From positions 1 through 19,606 of the forward strand of contig SFCP01000019.1 in assembly GCA_004558535.1 (NCBI GenBank): DNA of 19,606 bases, read 5' to 3'. The notes beneath the pieces are model-generated. The model was not told the origin of the DNA. It searched no databases and worked only from the letters and a program-made list of their open reading frames with translations. Position 1 is the first letter of the stretch, and every line of letters begins with the position of its first letter. Shown here piece by piece: positions 6,926-14,041 of the stretch. Position numbers and translations under genes: made by a program. This DNA is from Bacteroidales bacterium (lineage in GTDB: Bacteria; Bacteroidota; Bacteroidia; Bacteroidales; Bacteroidaceae).

Positions 6926-8716
6926 TTATTTTTGGATTACCCTTTCCGAGAAAGCATAAAGTTTCACCACCTTCTTGTCATCGCAGCTGCGGTGGCCGCT
7001 GTCGAGCAGCAGGAGGGTGTCATACTGCGGGTAGGCGCGACGGAAGTTCTCGATTTCCTCGTCGCCCGTCACGAGCAGTCCGCCGCGCGGGGCCGCGGGT
7101 GCCTTGTCGATGGGAATAATGCGGTCGTCGAGGTAGAAATTGATGGTAAAGGGGTGCATCCGGTTGGCTTCGAGCACGTCGGAGCGGTAGGAGTAGAGTG
7201 TTCCCTCGGGCTGAATGGCGGCTATCTGTCGGGCCACGGCGCGGTCGCTCTTCACATTGAGCACGGCGGGCAGATAGAAGCCGTCGAGGGCGAAGAACAG
7301 GCCCAATGCCATGCCGGCGATAGCGGCGGGCCAGTGGGTGGGATGGGTCGTGCGCTCGGCGAAGGTGCTCTTGATGAGAAACCATCCGGCCGTGGCCACA
7401 GGCGCTACGACAGCCAGGATCTGCAGGAAGCTGAGGTGCGTGTCGCGCAGGGCGGCCAGGTAGGCCATATTCTCGGCAGCGTGGCTACCGCCCAGCCATT
7501 CGGTGCGCACGGCGCCGCCCTTGACCAGCAGGAATGCCACGGTGAGCACGCCGCTCAGCACGACCAGCGTGCGGCCGAAGACGAGGAGCACGCGGGGCCG
7601 CCGGCTGCGCAGCCAAAGCAGGCCCTCGGCCACAAAGTAGGCCACAAAGGGGTAAATGGGCAGCAGGTAGGTGCTGCGCTTGCTCTTGGGAATGCAGTAG
7701 AAGACGAAGATGATCACCGCGCTCAGCAGGCTGAACAGCCGCGCATCGTCCATGCTGCGCAGCCACTGCCACCGGCCGACGGCCCAAGCCTGTACGGCCT
7801 GCCACCAGCGGCCCACGGTGGTGCCGGCCTTGCTGCGGCGGGCAAACCTGCGGCCGAGGGCACGCCCTGCGGCGGGGAGGAGGAACAGCAGGATGAGGGT
7901 GTAGGGCACGAAGCCCGTCAGCACGGTCATCACGTTGTAGGGCCACGGATTTACATGGCTCTCGTAGCTCATCTTGCCTATCAGGCGCAGCACATTCTCC
8001 TCGTAAATCAGCCCGAGGAAGCGCGCGCCGCCGTGGGGCTCGCAGTAGGCGAAATAATACCACACACCGAGAGGCAGCAGCGAGGCGACAGCCAGCAGCG
8101 CCAGGCGCCAGAAGGCGTACCACAGGCTGCGGCCACGCAGCAGCAGGTAGACGCCGGTCACGGCACAGGGCAGCAGGGCACCGACGGGCCCCTTGGTCAG
8201 CGCCGCACCGCTCAGGCAGAGCCACGCCACCCAGGGCACACCGCGCTCGTGCCCCTCGCTCCAGCGGAACAGGGCGAGCAGCGCGCCCACCATCAGGGCG
8301 GCGAGCAGCATGTCTACGCGACAGGCCATGCCGGCCCGGTGTACCTCGAAATTGCTCAGCGTCAGCAGGGCCGTCAGCAGGGCCAGCTCCGTCCCTCGAC
8401 GACGGGCGTAGAAGGCATAGACGGCCAGCGTCATCAGCGACAGCGACAGGGCCGACGGAAAGCGCGCCGTAAACTCCGACACGCCACCCGCCAACCACGA
8501 CAGGGCCGCAATGCACCAGTGCAGGAAGGGCGGCTTGAACGCTATCTCGTCGCCGTTGTTGACGGGCAGTATCCAGTTGCCGTGCTCCAGCATGGAGTAG
8601 GCTACGATGGCTTCACGGGGCTCGCCGCGCGTGTTGAAGAAGGCTTCGCCCAAAAAGAGGAAAAGCGACAACAGGCAGACGATACAGAGCAGATACAGAG
8701 GAACTTGCTTTTTCAT
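6926..8716 (-). CDS. ArnT/PMT-family membrane glycosyltransferase
   Basis: A 596-residue polytopic GT-C glycosyltransferase (GT39/GT83 type), expected to transfer a sugar from a polyprenyl-phosphate donor to a lipid or protein acceptor on the periplasmic side. Evidence is the first membrane helix followed by RGEPREAIVAYSML, the acidic first-loop motif around Glu32/Glu35, then GNWILPVNNG and KPPFLHW, which match the ArnT pattern (DExRYAE...GDWvvP...KPPL.yW), and roughly ten or more further hydrophobic segments. The last 130 or so residues form a soluble C-terminal domain, as in ArnT. The start at 8716 (MKKQVPLYLL) fits the first helix. Its predicted promoter at 8929-8936 gives a long leader of about 205 bases that contains the AAGTGC array. 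Acceptor and sugar cannot be told. Confidence 0.85.
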   Translation of the reverse strand: MKKQVPLYLLCIVCLLSLFLFLGEAFFNTRGEPREAIVAYSMLEHGNWILPVNNGDEIAFKPPFLHWCIAALSWLAGGVSEFTARFPSALSLSLMTLAVYAFYARRRGTELALLTALLTLSNFEVHRAGMACRVDMLLAALMVGALLALFRWSEGHERGVPWVAWLCLSGAALTKGPVGALLPCAVTGVYLLLRGRSLWYAFWRLALLAVASLLPLGVWYYFAYCEPHGGARFLGLIYEENVLRLIGKMSYESHVNPWPYNVMTVLTGFVPYTLILLFLLPAAGRALGRRFARRSKAGTTVGRWWQAVQAWAVGRWQWLRSMDDARLFSLLSAVIIFVFYCIPKSKRSTYLLPIYPFVAYFVAEGLLWLRSRRPRVLLVFGRTLVVLSGVLTVAFLLVKGGAVRTEWLGGSHAAENMAYLAALRDTHLSFLQILAVVAPVATAGWFLIKSTFAERTTHPTHWPAAIAGMALGLFFALDGFYLPAVLNVKSDRAVARQIAAIQPEGTLYSYRSDVLEANRMHPFTINFYLDDRIIPIDKAPAAPRGGLLVTGDEEIENFRRAYPQYDTLLLLDSGHRSCDDKKVVKLYAFSERVIQK

Positions 8717-8774
8717 AAGCTTCAGGAATGATTTTCAATAGTATGGCAGCCCGGCAGTGCTCCGGGCAGTGTCC

Positions 8775-8888
8775 AAGTGCTGATTTGCGCAAAACCAAGT
8801 GCTGATTCGGAGGACATCTAAGTGCTTTGTAGAAAAAACTAAGTGCTTTGTAATTTTTTCTAAGTGCTTTGTAGTTTTTTCTAAGTGC
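8775..8888. repeat. Six-copy AAGTGC array, 21-23 bp spacing
   Basis: AAGTGCT begins at 8775, 8797, 8820, 8841, 8862 and 8883 (spacings 22, 23, 21, 21, 21), each preceded by CC (first two) or CT (last four). Spacers are locally uniform: TGATT after the first two cores, and CTTTGTA followed by an A- or T-run in copies three to five. The last unit, CTAAGTGCTACTTAG, has 5-bp inverted ends. A decayed copy, CAGTGCT, lies 20 bases before the first core, in the loop of a small hairpin (GCCCGG 8749-8754 with CCGGGC 8762-8767). The same core and orientation appear in the 341-403 array. Confidence 0.92.
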
Positions 8889-8928
8889 TACTTAGTTTCC
8901 GACAGCAGTCCGTCGCGGAAATTCGGTG

Positions 8929-8936
8929 CAAAGTTA
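8929..8936 (-). promoter_or_regulatory. -7 box (TAACTTTG) for the ArnT-like gene
   Basis: Plus-strand CAAAGTTA is minus-strand TAACTTTG, a perfect TAnnTTTG element. It points at the ArnT-like gene, whose start is about 210 bases to the left, so the transcript would carry the whole AAGTGC array in its leader. It lies 32 bases from the oppositely directed dsbD box, so the two promoters' upstream elements would overlap. Confidence 0.55.
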
Positions 8937-8968
8937 GCCCTTTTCCCCGATGTTTAGAAAAAAAATCG

Positions 8969-8976
8969 TACCTTTG
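8969..8976 (+). promoter_or_regulatory. -7 box (TACCTTTG) for dsbD
   Basis: TACCTTTG is a perfect TAnnTTTG element ending 18 bases before the dsbD start, giving a very short leader of roughly 10-15 bases. An A-run (8958-8965) lies just upstream. A clear -33 TTTG is not visible; TTTT at 8941-8944 is the nearest candidate. Confidence 0.65.
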
Positions 8977-8994
8977 TCGCTCAAATCCTGACCC

Positions 8995-11073
8995 ATGAAA
9001 AAGTATCTTACTCTCACATTCTTAGTGCTGTTGACCGCCTGCCTCACGGCCCAGGCGCAAGTCAACTTCAAAGTGTCCTACAAAAAAGTAAGCCCCACGG
9101 AGGTGGACATCGTCTTCTCGGGAAAGGCTGATGCCGGATGGCACGTCTACTCGACCAACCTGCCCGACGGTGGTCCCAACCCGGCCATTTTCGGCATAGA
9201 CAAGGCCGACGGCGTGGAACGGGTAGGCAAGCTGAAAGCCGGCAGCGGCGTCAAGACGGCCTACGACGCCATGTTTGGCATGGACATCAGCTACTTTGAA
9301 AACACCTGCACCTTCACGCAGCGTGTGAAGCTCACCAAAAAGGACTACGTGCTGGAGGGCTACCTGGAGTTCAGCGCCTGCAACGACCAAAGCTGCCTGC
9401 CGCCTACGACCGTGGAGTGTAAACTGACCGGCCACGACGGACCCGCTGTCGCCGCTGCCGCCGGCAAAGAGGCGACCAATACCGCCACGGTGCCCGAAAA
9501 CGCAGCTGCTGTCACAGACCCGGCCAACCCCGCTGACGCCAACGCCGCCGCGACCATGGCCGACACCGCCGCAGCCACCGCCGGCGTACCTGCCGAAAAC
9601 CCCGGCAACGCCAGTGTGAGCAAAGAACTCCGCGACAAATGGTGGAGCCCCTCCATCGACGAACTGAAAGCCTTTGGCGAAAAGAGCGTCACGGACTCCA
9701 GCCTGTTCTACATCTTCCTGCTGGGACTTGTCGGCGGACTGGTGGCCCTCTTCACCCCCTGCGTATGGCCCATCATCCCGATGACGGTGAGCTTCTTCCT
9801 GAAACGCAGCGGCAATCGGCGCAAGGGCATCCGCGATGCCATCACCTACGGCATCTCTATCGTGGTCATCTACGTGGCCCTCGGCCTGATCATCACGTCC
9901 ATCTTTGGTGCAAATGCACTCAACGACCTGTCGACCAACGCCGTCTTCAACATCCTGTTCTTCCTCATGCTCGTAGTATTCGCCGCCAGCTTCTTCGGCG
10001 GTTTCGAAATCACGCTGCCCTCGTCCTGGGGCGCCGCGGTGGACGGCAAGGCGGAGAAGACGACGGGTCTGCTCTCCATATTCCTGATGGCGTTCACCCT
10101 GTCGCTCGTCAGCTTCTCGTGTACGGGTCCGATTATCGGTTTCCTGCTGGTCGAGGTAAGCACTTCGGGCGGCTCGGCCCTGGCTCCGACCATCGGCATG
10201 CTGGGCTTCGCCATCGCGCTGGCCCTGCCGTTCACGCTCTTTGCCCTCTTCCCCACACTGCTCAAGAGTGCGCCGAAAAGCGGCGGTTGGCTGAACGCCG
10301 TAAAAGTGACCCTGGGCTTCCTGGAACTGGCTTTCGCGCTGAAATTCCTCTCCGTGGCCGACTTAGCCTACGGTTGGCACCTGCTGGACCGCGAGACGTT
10401 CCTCGCCCTGTGGATTGTCATCTTCGCCCTGCTCGGCCTGTACCTGCTGGGCCTTATCAAATTTCCCCACGACGACGAGGACGAGCGCCACACCACCGTG
10501 CCGCGCTTCTTCCTGGCCCTGGCGTCGCTGGCCTTTGCCATCTACATGATTCCGGGCCTGTGGGGCGCACCCTGCAAGGCCATCAGCGCCTTCGCGCCGC
10601 CCATGTCGACACAGGATTTCAACCTCATGCCGCCCAAGGTCAACACCTTCCGCGACTACGAAGAGGGCATGGCCTACGCCCGCAGCACGGGTAAGCCCGT
10701 CTTCCTCGACTTCACCGGCCACGGCTGCGTGAACTGCCGCAAAATGGAAGCCGCCGTCTGGGAGGACGACCGCGTCAGCCGATTTATGAACGAGGACTAC
10801 GTCGTCATATCGCTCTATGTGGACGAAAAAGCCAGCCTGCCCGAAACCATCACCGTCAGCGAAAACGGTAAGGAGCGTAAGCTGCGCACCGTGGGCGACA
10901 GATGGAGCTACCTGCAAATGAGTAAGTTCGGCGCACAGACGCAACCGTTCTACGTACTCCTGGACAACGAGGGTAAACCGCTGAACCAGTCCTATTCCTA
11001 CGACGAGGACGTGGACAAATTCATCAGTTTCCTGGAAAAAGGTCTGAAGGAATACAAAAAAAGAAAAGACTAA
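8995..11073 (+). CDS. dsbD: Thiol:disulfide interchange protein DsbD
   Basis: DsbD carries electrons from cytoplasmic thioredoxin through the inner membrane to periplasmic thiol proteins. The 692 residues show all three parts: a periplasmic alpha domain (about 22-148) with the pair Cys129/Cys134 in SACNDQSC, an Ala/Pro-rich linker (about 149-210), a membrane domain (about 235-525) with Cys256 in FTPCVWPIIP and Cys376 in FSCTGPIIG, and a C-terminal thioredoxin domain with Cys578/Cys581 in GHGCVNCRKME. The N terminus can be read as a type I signal (AQA|Q22) or as a lipoprotein signal, since LTAC16 is a perfect lipobox. It has its own TACCTTTG promoter box and is followed after 7 bases by a glycosyltransferase gene. 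Confidence 0.95.
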   Translation: MKKYLTLTFLVLLTACLTAQAQVNFKVSYKKVSPTEVDIVFSGKADAGWHVYSTNLPDGGPNPAIFGIDKADGVERVGKLKAGSGVKTAYDAMFGMDISYFENTCTFTQRVKLTKKDYVLEGYLEFSACNDQSCLPPTTVECKLTGHDGPAVAAAAGKEATNTATVPENAAAVTDPANPADANAAATMADTAAATAGVPAENPGNASVSKELRDKWWSPSIDELKAFGEKSVTDSSLFYIFLLGLVGGLVALFTPCVWPIIPMTVSFFLKRSGNRRKGIRDAITYGISIVVIYVALGLIITSIFGANALNDLSTNAVFNILFFLMLVVFAASFFGGFEITLPSSWGAAVDGKAEKTTGLLSIFLMAFTLSLVSFSCTGPIIGFLLVEVSTSGGSALAPTIGMLGFAIALALPFTLFALFPTLLKSAPKSGGWLNAVKVTLGFLELAFALKFLSVADLAYGWHLLDRETFLALWIVIFALLGLYLLGLIKFPHDDEDERHTTVPRFFLALASLAFAIYMIPGLWGAPCKAISAFAPPMSTQDFNLMPPKVNTFRDYEEGMAYARSTGKPVFLDFTGHGCVNCRKMEAAVWEDDRVSRFMNEDYVVISLYVDEKASLPETITVSENGKERKLRTVGDRWSYLQMSKFGAQTQPFYVLLDNEGKPLNQSYSYDEDVDKFISFLEKGLKEYKKRKD

Positions 11074-11080
11074 TTCCCGC

Positions 11081-11977
11081 GTGATTTCCATCCTCATCCC
11101 CGTATACAACTACGACTGCCGCGCCCTGGTGCGCGAGCTGCACGAACAAGGCCGCCGGCTCTGCAAAGAGCTGGCGGCCGAAAGTTTTGCCTTTGAAATC
11201 ATCGTGGCGGACGACGCCAGCACGGATTTTGAACAGGAGGAACAGAACGCCGGCCTCGCCACACTGGAGCACGTGCGCTACCTGCGCGGCGGCGAAAACC
11301 TGGGCCGCGCACGCATCCTCAACTTCCTGGCCGCGCAGGCACGCTATGATTATTGCCTCATCATCGACTGCGACGCCTTGGTCTGCACCCCGGACTTCCT
11401 GCGGCGATATGTCGCCGAGCGCGACCGCGCCGACGTCGTCTGTGGCGAACTGCGCAATCCCGAGGTCTGCCCCCGGGGCTGCGAACTGCGCTTCCGCTAC
11501 GAGAAAGCGGCCATGCACCGCCGCCCGGTAGCCTATCGCGAGCAGCATCCCTACGCCTACCTCTCCACGTTCAACGTCCTGTTCCACCGCCAAGTGCTCC
11601 TGGCCCTGCCCTTCGACCCGCGCTGCACAGAGTACGGCTACGAGGACGCACTGATGGGCCTGATGCTGGAACGCCGCGGCTACTCCATCGCCCATACCGA
11701 CATCCCCCTCGTACACAACGGCATGGACCGCAACGCCGACTTCCTGCGCAAGACGGAGACCGCCCTGCGTGTGCTGTCCCGGCTGGGCGAACCGCTGCAA
11801 AGCTTCTCGGCCCTGAGCCGCCTGAGCCGCCGCCTGAGCCGCCTGCACCTGCGCCGCCCTTTCCTTGTCGTCTATGCCCTGCTCCGCCCCCTTGTCCGCC
11901 GCAACCTCCTGAGCCACCATCCATGGCTCCCTGCCTTCCATTTCTACAAACTCGGCGAATACTTGCGCCTCGGCTGA
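11081..11977 (+). CDS. GT2-family glycosyltransferase (GTG start)
   Basis: A 298-residue GT-A fold transferase. ISILIPVYNY opens the nucleotide-binding half, VADDASTD (42-49) is the usual donor-binding loop, IDCDA (Asp96, Asp98) is the DxD metal site, and GYEDALMG (Glu188, Asp189) is the ED motif of the galactosyltransferase-like C-terminal part. No transmembrane anchor is seen, but the C-terminal region is Arg/Leu-rich (LSRLSRRLSRLH) and may associate with the membrane. The start is GTG at 11081, since no ATG lies between the dsbD stop and the conserved first strand. The 7-base gap implies co-transcription with dsbD. Donor and acceptor are unknown. Confidence 0.87.
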   Translation: MISILIPVYNYDCRALVRELHEQGRRLCKELAAESFAFEIIVADDASTDFEQEEQNAGLATLEHVRYLRGGENLGRARILNFLAAQARYDYCLIIDCDALVCTPDFLRRYVAERDRADVVCGELRNPEVCPRGCELRFRYEKAAMHRRPVAYREQHPYAYLSTFNVLFHRQVLLALPFDPRCTEYGYEDALMGLMLERRGYSIAHTDIPLVHNGMDRNADFLRKTETALRVLSRLGEPLQSFSALSRLSRRLSRLHLRRPFLVVYALLRPLVRRNLLSHHPWLPAFHFYKLGEYLRLG

Positions 11978-12023
11978 ACCGACCGGCGGCAAAGCAGCCG
12001 TCCGGCAGAAATACACCAACGAG

Positions 12024-12054
12024 AAATCCCCGCATCTTCGCGATACGGGGATTT
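12024..12054. terminator. Bidirectional terminator between convergent genes
   Basis: AAATCCCCG at 12024-12032 pairs with CGGGGATTT at 12046-12054. After one C-A mismatch the stem continues as ATC (12034-12036) with GAT (12042-12044) around the loop TTCGC. It lies 47 bases after the GT2 stop and 62 bases beyond the LtaS-like stop on the opposite strand. Short T-tracts at both ends fit use from either side. Confidence 0.7.
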
Positions 12055-12105
12055 GTTCGTCTCATGGGGTGGGCCGCTGAGGCTGCAAGGAGCTTTTTTC
12101 GAGCC

Positions 12106-12128
12106 GGCGGGCGCGGCTATCGCCCGCC
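12106..12128. other. GC-rich hairpin spanning the LtaS-like stop codon
   Basis: GGCGGGCG (12106-12113) and CGCCCGCC (12121-12128) form a perfect 8-bp stem. The TAG stop (12117-12119 on the minus strand) lies in the 7-base loop. No U-tract follows on the minus strand, so it does not look like a terminator. It may protect the 3' end of the message or be a chance product of Gly/Arg codons. Confidence 0.45.
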
Positions 12129-13994
12129 CAAATCGTCGTGACAGGTCTGCAGGAAAGCCTTGGCAGCCCGGATGCGCGCGGCCGAGGGAGCCGGGGCCTC
12201 CAGCATCGGCCGCGGCGGATCGGTCACAAGGTTGAGCGCCGTATGGCCCGTGGTATCGGTCCAGCCAATGCCTTCGCTCCACACGTGGACAGCACTTGGG
12301 CGGTCGTAAGTGTCGGCCAGTACATCGCGGCTGAAGCGAAATTCATCGTGGGGCAAGCCCATTTGCCCCAACAGCGTGGCGCAGAGGTCCGTCTGGTTGC
12401 ACAGGACATCGAGCCGCCGCGGTCCGCACACCGCTCCGCCGGTCCATATCATGGGGATATGACTCTTGCGCGGATTTTCGTCGCCTATGCCCTGCGGATA
12501 GTTGATGCCGTGGTCGGGAAGGAGGATGACGAGCGTATTGTCCCATTGCGGCAGGCGGCGCAATGCTTCGATGAAGCGCCCGATGCATTGATCCAGATAG
12601 GCCATGGAGTTGGCGATCTTGTCATCGGGCAGCCGGTTGTAAGGCACGCCCCAGGGCTCGTGACTGGCCAGGGTGAGGAACGTCGTGTGCCAAGGCCGGT
12701 CCGCGGGATAAGCCTTGACCATGCTGAGCAAGCGGTCGAAGGCGATACTGTCCGTGACGCCCCAGTCGTGGGTGCGGCGCACGTCGGCGGGGAAGTCCTT
12801 GTCGCCATAGGTCCGCTCGTAGCCGGTGGCCAGCAGGTAGCCGTTGGTGTTGGTGAAGTTGATGTCGCCGCCGTAGAGGAACTCCGTAGTATAACCTACG
12901 CTGCGCAGGCTGCGGGCTATCGACGGGAGGCGCTCGCACTTCGAGGGGACCTTCATCACGCTGACGCCGGGAAAAGCGGGGTAGCCGCTCAGCGTACACA
13001 CCGTGCCGCGGTCGGTGCGAAACGAGTTGGCGTAGCAGCGGGTGAAGACGACACCCTGGCGCGCCAGCCGGTTGAGGTGCGGCGTCACGGCAGGGTCGGC
13101 CAGCGAGTCCACGGCATTTACGAAGACGCCGCCGCATCCCTCCATCAAGATAATCAGTACGTTGGGGCGCTGGCTGCGGAGGAGCTGCTCGCGCGGCGTT
13201 CCTGCCGTGGCATAGTGCAGACTTTCGAAGATCTGCTGCCTTTCCGCTTCGGGATAGAAGTTGTACATCTCGGCGTAGTCGCGCGTCTTGAACACCGAAG
13301 ATACTATGCTGAAGGCCGGATTGACGGCGCAGTGGTTCAGATAGATGTTTTCGCTGTAATACACCATGCCGACGTTGGCCGTACTCTTGCCTACGCCACC
13401 ACGGATGGCCAGAAAGAGCAAACCGCCGACCACAAGGCCCAAGGCGGTGCAGACTGCGCGATTTTCAAGGAGCCGCTGCGCAAATCTGCCAAGCCGGGAG
13501 CGGGCGCTGCGCGCCCCCTGCGCCATTCCGCCCGACAGTATGCGGCCCTGTATCCACCACAGCAGCGCTGCCGTCACCGCAAAGGCCACGACCACGCCTA
13601 CGGCATAGCCCGCGCTGACGCTGTTGAGCGCGCCCTCGGGCTGGCTCAGATAGGCAAACACGGTGCCGTCGAGCTTGATGTCCCAATATTCGTACAGACA
13701 GGTATCTGCCACGAAAATCAGCGCAAGCACCACGGCCACCACGCCGGCATACAGGCGGTAATACAGCGCCGAACGCTTCACGCGCACCCACAGCCCGACC
13801 ATCCAGGCCAGGAGGAGCGGCGCCGTGAGGTAGGCTGCCGTGCACAAATCAAGGGGCAGGCCGTGCCATACGACTGCACAGACGTCCGTAAGTCCCACAT
13901 CGCCGGTCGGGGCGGCGTTGTAGGTCATAAAAACCAACTTGGCCGCCACGAATATGGCGACCAAGGCAAGGTAATATTTAAGGAGTGTTTTCAT
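12117..13994 (-). CDS. LtaS-family membrane sulfatase-fold transferase
   Basis: A 625-residue protein with about five N-terminal membrane helices (up to about residue 200) and a periplasmic alkaline-phosphatase/sulfatase-fold domain. Metal and nucleophile sites align with lipoteichoic acid synthase: Glu285 in LIILMEGCGG, nucleophile Thr328 in SFRTDRGT, His445 in ASHEPWGVP, and Asp494-His495 in LPDHGINYP; spacings between them match LtaS within about ten residues. Bacteroidetes make no lipoteichoic acid, so the likely job is transfer of phosphoglycerol or phosphoethanolamine from phospholipid to a periplasmic or surface glycan or lipid, or cleavage of such a group. It lies 47 bases downstream of the ABC exporter gene on the same strand, which points to a shared lipid or glycan pathway. 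The substrate is unknown. Confidence 0.87.
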   Translation of the reverse strand: MKTLLKYYLALVAIFVAAKLVFMTYNAAPTGDVGLTDVCAVVWHGLPLDLCTAAYLTAPLLLAWMVGLWVRVKRSALYYRLYAGVVAVVLALIFVADTCLYEYWDIKLDGTVFAYLSQPEGALNSVSAGYAVGVVVAFAVTAALLWWIQGRILSGGMAQGARSARSRLGRFAQRLLENRAVCTALGLVVGGLLFLAIRGGVGKSTANVGMVYYSENIYLNHCAVNPAFSIVSSVFKTRDYAEMYNFYPEAERQQIFESLHYATAGTPREQLLRSQRPNVLIILMEGCGGVFVNAVDSLADPAVTPHLNRLARQGVVFTRCYANSFRTDRGTVCTLSGYPAFPGVSVMKVPSKCERLPSIARSLRSVGYTTEFLYGGDINFTNTNGYLLATGYERTYGDKDFPADVRRTHDWGVTDSIAFDRLLSMVKAYPADRPWHTTFLTLASHEPWGVPYNRLPDDKIANSMAYLDQCIGRFIEALRRLPQWDNTLVILLPDHGINYPQGIGDENPRKSHIPMIWTGGAVCGPRRLDVLCNQTDLCATLLGQMGLPHDEFRFSRDVLADTYDRPSAVHVWSEGIGWTDTTGHTALNLVTDPPRPMLEAPAPSAARIRAAKAFLQTCHDDLGGR

Positions 13995-14041
13995 CTGGGG
14001 AGGGTTTATTTTTCACTGTCGGGCTGCAGGCGGTCCGCCCA

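Noticed and set aside
6911..8731. 606-codon open frame on the plus strand opposite the ArnT-like gene
   Set aside because: It is an antisense shadow in GC-rich DNA; the product has no recognisable domain and is rich in Gly/Gln/Ala/His, while the opposite strand encodes a clear membrane protein. The same holds for the long plus-strand frames at 344-1984, 12138-14075 and 16968-18692.
8775..8888. Plasmid origin iterons
   Set aside because: Period and layout resemble iterons, but no Rep gene is present and the region lies between ordinary chromosomal genes in a divergent promoter zone.
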